The notes beneath the pieces were generated by a model. It was not told where the DNA came from. It ran no database searches and saw nothing but the letters and a program-made list of their open reading frames with translations. Below, in pieces: positions 54,853 to 64,000 of a DNA stretch of 64,000 nt (its first letter is position 1; the number at the start of each line of letters is the position of its first letter). The DNA comes from an uncultured Clostridia bacterium (GTDB taxonomy: Bacteria; Bacillota; Clostridia; Christensenellales; UBA1242): contig CAKVHW010000003.1 of assembly GCA_934754495.1 (NCBI GenBank), positions 1 to 64,000 of the forward strand. The letters are read 5' to 3'. A program made the translations under genes and the position numbers.

Positions 54853-55477
54853 AAACACTGCATTTATTTTGGTTTTGATAATATGTTTAATTTCGGTTTT
54901 TAATTTTTTCAACTTTAATTATGTTTATGCTGATGTAACTAGAACACGACAAATACAGGAAAGGCTTATTGAATATGGCTACTATGCAGGAGAAGTAAAC
55001 GGCTATTTTGACGATGCTACAGTTGGAGCAATAAAACGTTTTCAGGCGGACAATGGGCTAAATGTGACAGGGGCTGTAGATGCAAGTACCGCTAGTGCGC
55101 TAGGAATATATATGAGCAACCAAGAAAGTTATGATTTGTATTTGCTTGCAAAATGTGTACATGCTGAGGCAAGGGGTGAAACTTATATTGGCAAGGTTGC
55201 TGTTGCTGCGGTAATACTTAATAGGGTGGCAAGTCCAGATTTTCCAAACACTGTGTATGGTGTAATTTATCAGCCGTGGGCATTTACATGTACTCATGAT
55301 GGTCAAATTGACTTAGAACCTGATAGAGCATCATATCAAGCAGCACAAGATGCCTTAAATGGTTGGGATCCAACTTATGGTTGTATTTACTATTATAATC
55401 CGGCAGTCGCAACAAGTAGTTGGATATTTAATCGTGAAATAGTAACAACAATTGGCGACCATGTATTTTGTGTTTAG
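54845..55477 (+). CDS. sleB: Spore cortex-lytic enzyme SleB
   Basis: Lytic transglycosylase that degrades spore cortex at germination. 210 residues from ATG 54845 (AGGGGTG upstream, chosen over ATG 54821). Signal peptide (1-29), peptidoglycan-binding domain (about 34-90: RQIQERLIEYGYYAGEVNGY), and hydrolase_2 domain (about 95-210) with catalytic Glu in HAEARGE. Followed by ypeB after 9 nt, its usual partner. Overlap with spoIIR is not the common arrangement. Confidence 0.95.
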   Translation: MNKNTAFILVLIICLISVFNFFNFNYVYADVTRTRQIQERLIEYGYYAGEVNGYFDDATVGAIKRFQADNGLNVTGAVDASTASALGIYMSNQESYDLYLLAKCVHAEARGETYIGKVAVAAVILNRVASPDFPNTVYGVIYQPWAFTCTHDGQIDLEPDRASYQAAQDALNGWDPTYGCIYYYNPAVATSSWIFNREIVTTIGDHVFCV

Positions 55478-55486
55478 GGGTGAAAA

Positions 55487-56839
55487 ATGAGCAATAATAT
55501 TATTAAAAAACTAAAAAATGCAGTAATTGCATTGTCAGTTGTGCTGGGTTGTGTAATTATTGTACTATCGATAATGTTGGCAGTTTTTGCATCACGTGCC
55601 GATAACTACAAGCTCCAACTTGAAAATGGTTATAAAAAAAATATGTACGAGTTTGTAAGCAATATTAATTCACTTGAAGTTGATTTATCTAAACTTATAG
55701 CAACTAATAATGCAAAATCACAAAGAGAATTGTTGTCTGATATATATGATACTTGTAGGACAGGGGCTTTAAATCTTGGTGCTTTGCCAATTGCAAATAA
55801 TAAAACAGAGAATATAAGCAATTATTTAAACACAACTGGTGGTTATATGTATTCGCTTTTGGTAAACAATCTTAAGGCAAATACAAAACTGAGTGAAAAC
55901 GATATTAAAAATGTGGAAGGTTTGTATAATTATTGTTTAAAAATCATGTATGACCTTAATAATTATATGAGTGATGTTGAAAATTTTAATGTTTTAAAAT
56001 TGGTAAATTATAGCAATGGTGATTTAAGTAAATTTGATGGTGGATTGTCTAGTGTGAATGACAACAATAAGGAGATTCCATCGCTAATTTATGATGGGCC
56101 ATTTTCCGATAGTGTTATAAATAAGGACATTAAGGGGTTGGCTGATGACATTATATCATGGGAAGATGCCAAAAACCATATAAAACAAAACTTTTCATAC
56201 TATGGTGATTATAATATTCAACCATTAAGTGAAACAAATGGTAAGTTTGCGACATATGACTTTAGAGTGTATAACAGCACGATAGAATTATATGTGCAAA
56301 TTACAAAAAGAGGAGGATTTTTGCTAAGCATAAATGCTATTAATAGCAAAACTGGCACTAAAGATTTAAGTTTAAATCAGTGTGAGATATTTGCCCATAA
56401 TTTTGCAAGTTTGTTGGGTATAGAAGATATGTATAGTGTTTGGACACAAGAAGTGGACGATATTTGCTATATAAACCTTGCACCTATTATAGACAGAGTG
56501 ATATATTATCCTGACCTAATTAAAGTTAAGGTTGATAAAAAACTTGGTATTGTTGTGGGGTGGGAAGCCAGTAATTATGCTTATAATCATACCAATAGAC
56601 AAGCCACAACGCCAAGCATCTCATTTGAAGAGGCTCAGCAACTGCTTAGCCCAGCACTTACAGTAACAGAACGTAATTTGTGTATTATTCCAAATGAGTA
56701 TTCAGGAGAAACAACCGCTTATGAATTTGTTTGTACTTGGAAAGATTACACGTATTATATCTATTTAGACGTAACAATGGGTGACGAAATAAGGATTATG
56801 AGAGTGGTAAGTACAAGCAATGGAAGTTTGCTATTATAA
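55487..56839 (+). CDS. ypeB: Germination protein YpeB
   Basis: Needed for SleB stability and localisation in the spore. 450 residues: one N-terminal membrane helix (about 12-35), a helical domain (about 40-190), then PepSY-type domains (about 215-450; NAINSKTGTKDLSLNQCE, KVDKKLGIVVGWEAS). Co-transcribed with sleB. Length usual for the family. Confidence 0.93.
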   Translation: MSNNIIKKLKNAVIALSVVLGCVIIVLSIMLAVFASRADNYKLQLENGYKKNMYEFVSNINSLEVDLSKLIATNNAKSQRELLSDIYDTCRTGALNLGALPIANNKTENISNYLNTTGGYMYSLLVNNLKANTKLSENDIKNVEGLYNYCLKIMYDLNNYMSDVENFNVLKLVNYSNGDLSKFDGGLSSVNDNNKEIPSLIYDGPFSDSVINKDIKGLADDIISWEDAKNHIKQNFSYYGDYNIQPLSETNGKFATYDFRVYNSTIELYVQITKRGGFLLSINAINSKTGTKDLSLNQCEIFAHNFASLLGIEDMYSVWTQEVDDICYINLAPIIDRVIYYPDLIKVKVDKKLGIVVGWEASNYAYNHTNRQATTPSISFEEAQQLLSPALTVTERNLCIIPNEYSGETTAYEFVCTWKDYTYYIYLDVTMGDEIRIMRVVSTSNGSLLL

Positions 56840-56872
56840 ATTGTAAAAAAATGCTAATATTGTAAAAAATTG

Positions 56873-56901
56873 TTGCTTTACAATTGCAAATTATGTATAA
56901 T
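56873..56901 (+). promoter_or_regulatory. Promoter of Rho-like gene
   Basis: TTGCTT (56873-56878), 17-nt spacer, TATAAT (56896-56901), 22 nt before the ATG. Confidence 0.6.
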
Positions 56902-56922
56902 TTTAGCATAGGAGAGTGCCCG

Positions 56923-58047
56923 ATGGATAAAACTACAGATTTAGAACAATTAAGAATACACGAATTAAGAGATTTGGCAAGGAAAATGGGTGTTCAAGCA
57001 CCTACAGTGCTAAAAAAAGAAGAAATTATAGAAGAAATAATGAAGATTATGAATGGTGAAACAGAGCCGTTTACACGCCACAACAAAAAAGGACGCCCTG
57101 CACGTAACGGTGCAGATAACTTTAATGTTGTGGATTTTATTCTTCCAAAACCAGAAGATATGCATGATGTGGAAGAAACAAGTGAGTATAACCTTGCACA
57201 CGATAAGTTTACGTGGGTATTAAATATGGAGTCCGCAAGTTATGGCACAGAAGCCGAACCACATAAATGTAGTGGAATTGTGGAAATAAAGCCAGAAGGA
57301 TATGGTGTATTGCATGTATCTGGAATTTGCCCATCTGAGCAAGACGTTTTTGTAAGCAAAAACATTGTAAAACAACTTGAACTAAAAAGCGGTGACAAGG
57401 TAAGTTGTTGGGCAAAACTTATTAAAGAAGGATACCCAGAAACAGCATACGAAGTAGTAAAAAATGGTGACGAGGCAAAACTTAACTTTGATGAATCAAA
57501 GACTGATAAACTTGGCAATGGCTACAACATAGATATTGATATTTCAAACTTTAAACTTGGTGGAAGATATTTTTTAAAAACAAATCGTGACGTTTATGAT
57601 GTTGTGCCAGAGATAGCAGAAAGTGTACTAAAAGAAGTTAAGGGTGCTAAGGTGATTACGTTCTATTTAAACGCAATGATAGAACGCATCAACTACGAGT
57701 GCCCAGCCGAAATAGAGTATGTGCCATTTAATAAGATGGACGAAGAAATTATTATTGCTAGCGATTTGTTTTTTGAAAAATGCAAACGCATGGTTGAAAC
57801 CGAAAGCAATGTTGTAGTTGTTTTAAGTGGTCTTAGCCAACTTGCTAAAGCTTGTAATGCAGTGTATTTAAAGTCAAACAACTATCAAGAAGTAAGTTCC
57901 AAAACAGCATTTAAAATTAAAAACATTTTGGCACTTGCTAAAAAGATTAACGAAAATGCAAGTTTGTCATTAATTTGTGTTGATGACCTAAAAGTACCAC
58001 ACAACATTTTAGACCTATTTGAGTATGAAATTTTGCCATTGTTCTAG
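56923..58047 (+). CDS. Rho-like protein lacking the ATPase motifs
   Basis: 374 residues from ATG 56923 (TAGGAGA upstream). The N-terminal Rho_N/SAP helix bundle (LEQLRIHELRDLARKMGVQ) and the RNA-binding OB domain (GIVEIKPEGYGVLHV ... DVFVSKNIVKQLELKSGDKV) match transcription terminator Rho. The remainder aligns with the Rho motor domain but every catalytic element is changed: the P-loop position reads FLKTNRDVYD instead of APPKAGKT, the ERPEE glutamate region reads LNAMIERIN, and Walker B ILLDSITRLARAYN reads VVLSGLSQLAKACN. The Q-loop and arginine-finger regions are shortened. It can probably bind RNA but not hydrolyse ATP. Reading frame and composition are intact, so it is under selection rather than decaying. 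Confidence 0.85.
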   Translation: MDKTTDLEQLRIHELRDLARKMGVQAPTVLKKEEIIEEIMKIMNGETEPFTRHNKKGRPARNGADNFNVVDFILPKPEDMHDVEETSEYNLAHDKFTWVLNMESASYGTEAEPHKCSGIVEIKPEGYGVLHVSGICPSEQDVFVSKNIVKQLELKSGDKVSCWAKLIKEGYPETAYEVVKNGDEAKLNFDESKTDKLGNGYNIDIDISNFKLGGRYFLKTNRDVYDVVPEIAESVLKEVKGAKVITFYLNAMIERINYECPAEIEYVPFNKMDEEIIIASDLFFEKCKRMVETESNVVVVLSGLSQLAKACNAVYLKSNNYQEVSSKTAFKIKNILALAKKINENASLSLICVDDLKVPHNILDLFEYEILPLF

Positions 58048-58081
58048 TTTTTTTAAAACTCTTAAAAATGTCGAAGATTGT

Positions 58082-58146
58082 ATAATATTGTCAAATTTTG
58101 AACGATGAAAAAATAGTAATATAAAATAAGATTTTGACAATATTAT
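58082..58146. repeat. 14-bp inverted repeat with long loop
   Basis: ATAATATTGTCAAA (58082-58095) and TTTGACAATATTAT (58133-58146), perfect, 37 nt apart. A TGTCGAA (0A-box match, 58069-58075) lies just before. Non-coding gap between convergent genes. Confidence 0.75.
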
Positions 58147-58197
58147 TTAAAATAATTTAATATTTTTAGTACTATGCAAAGTACTATTCAAACAAAC

Positions 58198-58227
58198 AAA
58201 AAAGCACGGAATTTCCGTGCTTTTTGT
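58198..58227. terminator. Bidirectional terminator
   Basis: AAAAAGCACGGAA / TTCCGTGCTTTTT stem between the Rho-like gene and the giant surface-protein gene. Confidence 0.85.
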
Positions 58228-58283
58228 TTTATTGTTTTAAGCCGTAATGAGAGAGTTTTGAATACTTAAAACAAACATTAATT

Positions 58284-61200
58284 TTATCTGAATTTTGTGT
58301 GTTTTCTAAGGATTATGAATGTAACCGATAGAGCCAATACAACAACAACTGCAATTATTATAATCAACCTAGCAGAAGAGTTTAGTGGAGTGGCCTTATT
58401 AATAGTATAACTTGCAATATAATTGCCGTCTTTATTATAAATAGCAACTGTCCACTTGCCTGGTTGGTTAAGAGTAATTGTATTAAGTTCGTCTGCTGTT
58501 GTGGCATCAATGTCAATTGTGCCCTGAACAACACTGTTTTTGCTAATTTGGATGTAAGATTCTCCAACTTGGCTATAAATTAATGCACCATTGTATTGAA
58601 GTTTAACTTGTTTTGTTGTGCTTGTACCATAGGTGTAATTTAAAGGCAAGATTGCAGGAACTTCATTGTTGATTCTTACATTGAATGTGAATGGCAAGTA
58701 TTCGTTGGTAATATAATCAAAACCGGTTAGGGTGATGGTGTACAAACCAGACGAATCAGGATTGCCACTTGTTAGCCATAGACTATCGTCACTTGTTAGG
58801 GTGCTTGTAATGTCAAGGTTATTTTTCATAAGTTTTACAATATTAAATCCATATGTTGAAGAGAATCCAAATGTCATCTTTGTTACATTAGGGTTAACAA
58901 TTGTGAAACAATATGTTGACTTGTACATTGGAACACTGCCAGTGCTAGCGGTTGTACCAGTGGCTGTAATTGTAATTTCGTAGTAGCCAGATTGAGTAAA
59001 TGTGTAAGAATTATTAATTATTGTAGCAATATTGTTAAGGTTTTCAAGTGTATTGCCATCGCTATCTGTTGCGTTTTTACCATACTTAACACCGTTGTAT
59101 GTGGCATATAAGTTAATGGTATCATAGAATTGTTTCATTTCAGGAATGTTGATTGTTACACTTTCGTTGTAGAACCTATTGTTAATAGGACTTTCGCTGT
59201 TGGTGTTGTACATAACATTCTTAATTAATGTGATTGTAATTGTGTCAAGTTTGTTTCCAACAAAGTCAAAAATATCAAATGTATGAACACCAGTAGATGT
59301 TATTGTAATAGTATAAGTACCAGTGTTAACTCTTGAATCTATATTGTCGGAATAAGTCTTAACAAATGCACCATTGTAGTAGTGAGTTGCAAATACTTTA
59401 TTACCTTTGTTTCTAGGGTTGTTAGGATTGTAATAACTATTAAGTTTTAGTTGTACTTTCTCATAAGTTTGGTCTAGAGTAAATTCCTTTTGCAATTGGT
59501 TTGTACCAGTGCTACGGCTATAAACTGTTTCTTGACCATTTTTATCAACTAATACAATAGAGTTGATAAGACTTCCAAGTTCGCTTGTAGACTCTATTCC
59601 AATAATTCTAGCATAACAAATAATGTATTCGTCACCACCAATGTTACGATAAATCTTGTAAATAATATCTTCGGTGTCTGCATCTTCAGTAGGTGTTCCG
59701 TCTACGCCAATCTTAACAGCCTTAATGCCTTTTGTTTCATCTGGGCTAACTAATATTTCATCGGCTTTGTCGCTAGACTTTAAGTAGTAGAAATACTTAA
59801 CCGTCTTGTTGTCGCTGTAATTTAGTGCATCAAATGAAGTATTGTTGATTGAAACATATTCGGATTCAAAAATTTCAAGTGTATTGTTAACAAATACTGA
59901 GAAGTAGTTGTTGCCAGCACTTACCATATAAAAACTAATGCTGTATTCGTTGCCAATTGCGTCTACAATTCTCAAAGTGTATCCACCAATTTTGCTAACT
60001 GTGTAATAGTCTAATGCAGAAATGTTAATTGTTGTTGTGTTTGCATTGTAAGTATATGTAAGTGTACCTGTAGTAGAGTAGTTGCTTGTCCAAGTAATTT
60101 GGAATTCTTTGTAGTAATTTCCGTTTGGAGCAACTTGTTGGTTTGTATCAGATATAAACCTTACAACAGGTAATGTGCGGTCAATCTTTAATGTGTAGGT
60201 TGTAACATTTTCAGGGTCAGTAGCCCAGTTGATGGTGTAAACAAAGTTGTTTATTTCGCCAAATAAAGGTTTTAGTGTGTACACCGTTTTACCAATGTCA
60301 CTACCAGTTTTAATTTCGGTTGACGTAAACACATCTTCGGTGTTAATTTTGCATACAAATTTGCCGTCTGTAAACGACTTAGAACATGCTTCATCGTAGT
60401 AAACTTTGCCATTTAGGTAGTATAGATAAGCATAATCAGTGCTGTTTAATCCAGCAGTTGTTGCATCATTAATCGACATTATCTCACCAGTAGGTGTGTC
60501 GCCATTTAACTCGGCAATCCAAGGTATAAACTTGTTGTTGTCGTTAAATTCACCAACTCTGCCGTCAAATACCGAAAGTGCAATAGTATTGTTAGGTTGT
60601 GATTCGTCCATAATTACTTTGGCTGTAATGCAATCTTTTAGACCAAACTTTAATTGATATAAGTTGCCGTCTAAGATGATGTTCATGTCGCCCGAAGTAG
60701 TATAACTTGTGCCTGTTTGAATAAATTTCTTGCTAAATGTTGTAGAAATTGTATCATCTGCCTTTCCAACATTTTTGTATGTGCTGTCCGAACGTTCGAA
60801 GTTGTCTTGAATAAAGAATCTATAACTTCCTTTGCCAAGAGTGTATGTTGTTGATGGTAATCCAGTGGACTCATCGTCTTGGTTTTTAGAAATAATGTCT
60901 TTTCCGTTAAGGTCACGAATAAGTGTTTTCCATACACCATTTTCAAACGAATAGATGTTAAAATGTAAAATCTTAACGTTTGTAGAAGGGGTTGGAAGTG
61001 AAACAACTAAGTTGTCATCAAGAGTAGCAAATGATAGTTTTAATTCAGCATCAGGCAAATCTACAATAATGTTAAAGTTGTCATTAAAGCGGTTTACAAT
61101 TTCAATTTTGTAAGAGTAAACACCTTGTGACGAAGCAACTAAACTTTGTAGAGTAGTAACAACATAATTGAAGAATTCTTCTGTTGTAAGTTTGTAAGGG

Positions 61201-64000
61201 TTAGATGTTAGGGTGGTAGCAAGTGTAAATGTGTAATCATTTCCGCTCTTAACCCCTGAATATAAGTTAACAGTTATGAATTGGTCAAATAGGTGATTAC
61301 TTGGTGAAACGTTATTTTCCATAAATGGATTTCCGCCGTCACCAGTGCTAATGGTGTTATAACCGCTAGATTGAAGTAGTATTGGCATAATGCCAGTAAT
61401 TCTAAACAATGCAAGCGATGATTGATTTCCGACCATATAAGCCCTAAATCCTGAGATTGCATCAATCTCGTTAGTGTTGTCAATCAAAACACTAGTTGGA
61501 ACAAACTTGAATGTATCGCCAATTGTGTAGTAAGCAGTGTAGCTAACTGGTGAATTGTTTATAAGTGTCTCTTCACCGTCTTTAATTTCTCGTACTATAA
61601 ATTTATCAAGGTTCTCGTCATCGTTTTCAACAATTGTGTAAGTCTTGTTTTCGTCTTCAATGTAAAAGCCTGAATTATTGTAAACCTTACTAATGTTGTA
61701 AACTACTCCGTTAATCTTAACCTGAGTAGGAATATTGTCACTGTTGGTAACAACTTCTTCGTCTGGTGAAATTGTGTTTCCAAGATAATCTTTTATTGAG
61801 AATGATACTTTTTCTTCACCTTCTTGCGTTGGCACTTTTTCAATATATAAAATTGTGCCGTCTTCGGTAGTAGTGTAGTATAGAGTATCTTTGGTGTTAC
61901 GTTCTTTGCTTAAATAATTTACACCATATTGAGCAAATGTGTTGTCGCAAATGTAAATTAAATATCTTGATAGGTTTCCAGCTTCGTCTTCTTCAAAGAA
62001 TTCGTAATATCCGTCACTAAAAATCCTTACGTTGTCACTGCCAGATTTATCAAATGCAAGTGAGAATGAATAGCAACTGCCAGTCATTGTATTAAGTTTG
62101 TGTGAGTATTCAAGTGGGTGATATAAATCGGTGTCATATTTATTAAATACAAGTAATTTATTATCACCTTCTTCATTTGGAAGATATGACATAACATAAT
62201 CTTTTAAGTTATCACCAATAGGGCGATAATACATCTTAATGCTGTCATTAAAACTCTTTTCAAATACAGTAGAGTGGGCTGTTATTATCTTGTCACGATT
62301 ACGAGATAGCATGCTTTCTGAAATACCTTCTCTTGTAGCCCAATATTTAACACTGTCTTTGCTATCTGGAACATTGTCACCAACAGAATTGCCTGTTAGA
62401 TAACTTACAGCAAATACGTATTTCTTTAATAAATCTGATTTTTCAGAAGCACTTAGGCTAGCATATGGTTTGCCATATTCGGCATTGCAGTAGAAATCTA
62501 GGTTTTTATCAACATCAGCAAGCTTACTTTGGTTGTATTCAGGGGCTATTGTGTCTACTGTGATTTCAAATGATGTAGTGAAATAGTTGGCTTGTTGACC
62601 GTCTGCAACAACTGTGTAGTCGGCTTGCGAACCAATGTATTCAATAATAACTTTATAGGTTGAGTTGTCGTTTGCGTTAGATAGTAATGTTTTGTTGCTG
62701 TTTTTATCAAAAATTTTGATTGTGTAAGTTGTAGGAACGTTTGCTCCGTCACCTTTTTCAATAATCAAAACATCTTCTAGTTTTACTCCTTGTGGAAGTT
62801 TTGAGTTTTCGAATGTTGATAGTGGAGTACCTTTGTCTTCTGATTTTTGAGTAGCAAATATAATGTTGCCGTCCTTTAATACTCTTACATTGTAAGGGTT
62901 AATATCGGCGTCATATACACTAAGACTTTCAGCAAATGAGAATTGTAAGTAATCCTTATTAATATTTTTGTAAACAACTTCTTTTCCGTTTTGACCAGGG
63001 AAAGTGCTACTTGTACGAACTTCTAGGTCTTCAATTGTTCCAGCAACATCGTTTGCTTTTGTTTGGAACGAACCAGTAGGTGATACGTGATTAATTCTAA
63101 AGTTGAATAAATATTTGTTTCCGCCAAGTGTTTCAACTCTTGTACCTTGTGCGGAGTTAACTTCGTAAGTAAAACTTGCGTTGTCACTAATTATCAATTG
63201 ATAATCAATGTTTTTAAACAAGCTGTAGTTGTCTGAATTTGCCAGTTTAGTAACAGTTTCAGCATCTTTAATTACATTGTTTTCAATTAACCAAACCTTG
63301 TTGGTCATGTTGTACAACGAAATGTTGTATTTAAATACTGAGCTGTTGTTTAAAATAGAGAAGTTTTCACCATTAGCATTAAGTAGATTTGATGTAGAAT
63401 AGCCTACAAGTTTTTGATCGTCTGCTACTGTGCTATCGTTTTCAAGTTTGTTTGCGGTAGCATATTTATCAATAGGGAAGTCGGTCTTAACTCTTAGTTT
63501 GTTGGTTATGATGTCAATTCTTTCACTATTAGAACTATCTAATTCGTAAGTTTTTAGTATTTCAGCGGTAATCTTACTGTTGTTATCGCCCGAACCAAGA
63601 AGAATTTGTAAGAAATCACCAATACTATTAACATTATCAATTTCGGCTTGATTATATGTTAGGTTGATAATATTGTTGCGGTCAATGTAGTATACGTAGT
63701 ATCTTACGGCATAATCTTCGCCAAGAACACTTAGTTCGCTACTTTCACCAGCAGTATCAATATCCTTTTGAGTTACCATTTGCCCTGTAGAGTTGTACAA
63801 GTAAACACGGCGGAATACGTATAACCCAGGAGCAGATTTTAAGTTTTGCTCGTTGATAATTGTGGATTTTTGATAGTTTGCATCATTTTCAAATACTTTG
63901 TTTACTTCAATTGATTGATTACTTGCAGTCAAACTAAATGGATAGTTGGCTGTAAATAATTTGCCTTTAGCGATTGTATTAATTTCTTCCCATGATTTGC
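58284..64000 (-). CDS. Giant membrane-anchored surface protein with Ig-like repeats (5' end outside window)
   Basis: The visible 1,904 residues run off the right edge; the TTG at 63932 is internal because the frame stays open to 64000. It is nearly all beta-rich repeats, about 90 residues each, with repeated endings such as GTYTITITSTGVHTFDIFD, SGYYEITITATGTT and SGLYTITLTGFD, typical of bacterial Ig-like extracellular domains. A C-terminal membrane helix (RLIIIIAVVVVLALSVTFIIL) and basic tail (RKHTKFR) anchor it; there is no LPxTG motif. A role in adhesion or cell-surface layer is inferred. Confidence 0.92.
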   Translation of the reverse strand, partial: KSWEEINTIAKGKLFTANYPFSLTASNQSIEVNKVFENDANYQKSTIINEQNLKSAPGLYVFRRVYLYNSTGQMVTQKDIDTAGESSELSVLGEDYAVRYYVYYIDRNNIINLTYNQAEIDNVNSIGDFLQILLGSGDNNSKITAEILKTYELDSSNSERIDIITNKLRVKTDFPIDKYATANKLENDSTVADDQKLVGYSTSNLLNANGENFSILNNSSVFKYNISLYNMTNKVWLIENNVIKDAETVTKLANSDNYSLFKNIDYQLIISDNASFTYEVNSAQGTRVETLGGNKYLFNFRINHVSPTGSFQTKANDVAGTIEDLEVRTSSTFPGQNGKEVVYKNINKDYLQFSFAESLSVYDADINPYNVRVLKDGNIIFATQKSEDKGTPLSTFENSKLPQGVKLEDVLIIEKGDGANVPTTYTIKIFDKNSNKTLLSNANDNSTYKVIIEYIGSQADYTVVADGQQANYFTTSFEITVDTIAPEYNQSKLADVDKNLDFYCNAEYGKPYASLSASEKSDLLKKYVFAVSYLTGNSVGDNVPDSKDSVKYWATREGISESMLSRNRDKIITAHSTVFEKSFNDSIKMYYRPIGDNLKDYVMSYLPNEEGDNKLLVFNKYDTDLYHPLEYSHKLNTMTGSCYSFSLAFDKSGSDNVRIFSDGYYEFFEEDEAGNLSRYLIYICDNTFAQYGVNYLSKERNTKDTLYYTTTEDGTILYIEKVPTQEGEEKVSFSIKDYLGNTISPDEEVVTNSDNIPTQVKINGVVYNISKVYNNSGFYIEDENKTYTIVENDDENLDKFIVREIKDGEETLINNSPVSYTAYYTIGDTFKFVPTSVLIDNTNEIDAISGFRAYMVGNQSSLALFRITGIMPILLQSSGYNTISTGDGGNPFMENNVSPSNHLFDQFITVNLYSGVKSGNDYTFTLATTLTSNPYKLTTEEFFNYVVTTLQSLVASSQGVYSYKIEIVNRFNDNFNIIVDLPDAELKLSFATLDDNLVVSLPTPSTNVKILHFNIYSFENGVWKTLIRDLNGKDIISKNQDDESTGLPSTTYTLGKGSYRFFIQDNFERSDSTYKNVGKADDTISTTFSKKFIQTGTSYTTSGDMNIILDGNLYQLKFGLKDCITAKVIMDESQPNNTIALSVFDGRVGEFNDNNKFIPWIAELNGDTPTGEIMSINDATTAGLNSTDYAYLYYLNGKVYYDEACSKSFTDGKFVCKINTEDVFTSTEIKTGSDIGKTVYTLKPLFGEINNFVYTINWATDPENVTTYTLKIDRTLPVVRFISDTNQQVAPNGNYYKEFQITWTSNYSTTGTLTYTYNANTTTINISALDYYTVSKIGGYTLRIVDAIGNEYSISFYMVSAGNNYFSVFVNNTLEIFESEYVSINNTSFDALNYSDNKTVKYFYYLKSSDKADEILVSPDETKGIKAVKIGVDGTPTEDADTEDIIYKIYRNIGGDEYIICYARIIGIESTSELGSLINSIVLVDKNGQETVYSRSTGTNQLQKEFTLDQTYEKVQLKLNSYYNPNNPRNKGNKVFATHYYNGAFVKTYSDNIDSRVNTGTYTITITSTGVHTFDIFDFVGNKLDTITITLIKNVMYNTNSESPINNRFYNESVTINIPEMKQFYDTINLYATYNGVKYGKNATDSDGNTLENLNNIATIINNSYTFTQSGYYEITITATGTTASTGSVPMYKSTYCFTIVNPNVTKMTFGFSSTYGFNIVKLMKNNLDITSTLTSDDSLWLTSGNPDSSGLYTITLTGFDYITNEYLPFTFNVRINNEVPAILPLNYTYGTSTTKQVKLQYNGALIYSQVGESYIQISKNSVVQGTIDIDATTADELNTITLNQPGKWTVAIYNKDGNYIASYTINKATPLNSSARLIIIIAVVVVLALSVTFIILRKHTKFR

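Noticed and set aside
58069..58075. 0A box (TGTCGAA) downstream of the Rho-like gene
   Set aside because: It lies between convergent genes with no promoter to regulate; a 7-mer match can arise by chance.
1..64000. Prophage, insertion sequence or integrated element
   Set aside because: No transposase, integrase, phage structural gene or att-like repeat was found, and tRNA genes have no integrase beside them.

Overview
The window is about 64 kb of low-GC (roughly one third G+C) bacterial chromosome. Gram-type signals, strong AGGAGG-type ribosome binding sites, a T-box and a sporulation gene set (spo0A, spoIIR, sipL, sleB, ypeB, spmAB, veg) point to a spore-forming member of the Bacillota, most likely an anaerobic Clostridia-like lineage (rubrerythrin, many lipoproteins and secreted Ig-like surface proteins). 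UGA is used as a stop, as the prfB frameshift shows. I see no prophage, insertion sequence, rRNA or CRISPR array; gene order looks like stable chromosome. The genus is not determinable from this sequence; an uncultured gut Clostridia is my guess.

Layout. 1-4.8 kb: end of an ABC exporter, recD2, comF. 4.9-11.8 kb: secA, an HD phosphohydrolase, prfB (programmed frameshift), tsaD and an unrecognised protein. 11.9-13.5 kb: on the minus strand a HEPN-like small protein, a DUF84 NTPase with a long structured leader, and tRNA-Ser(CGA). 13.6-19.7 kb: HAD phosphatase, ABC-F protein, then back-to-back trpS (minus, with a leader-peptide attenuator) and tyrS (plus, with a T-box). 19.9-28.3 kb: a block of ABC transporters: a heterodimeric exporter pair, a MacB-like fused ATPase-permease, and a minus-strand exporter preceded by a 19-residue leader peptide and a terminator/antiterminator. 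28.4-38.6 kb: an RNA m5U methyltransferase, tRNA-Gly(CCC), a collagen-like surface protein, rubrerythrin, a DUF1846 protein, an anchored papain-like protease, a decayed ABC-2 permease, lipoproteins and a sugar-nucleotidyltransferase. 38.7-43.8 kb: lipoprotein, transglutaminase-like protein, TetR regulator, spmAB. 43.9-48.5 kb: metG-tatD-rsmA and a hypothetical protein. 48.9-58.0 kb: a lipoprotein, then spo0A, an Asp-rich zinc-ribbon protein, veg, sipL, spoIIR, sleB, ypeB and a Rho-like protein whose ATPase motifs are gone. 58.3-64 kb: the C-terminal 1,904 residues of a giant membrane-anchored surface protein, running off the right edge.

How they work together. The right third is a sporulation/germination neighbourhood: Spo0A starts the programme, SpoIIR signals from forespore to mother cell, SipL builds the coat basement layer, and SleB/YpeB open the cortex at germination. 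Three different transcription attenuators act on genes here: a T-box (tyrS) and two small-ORF leaders (trpS and an ABC exporter). Those two leaders and the ATPase-dead Rho-like protein are the most unusual things in the window.
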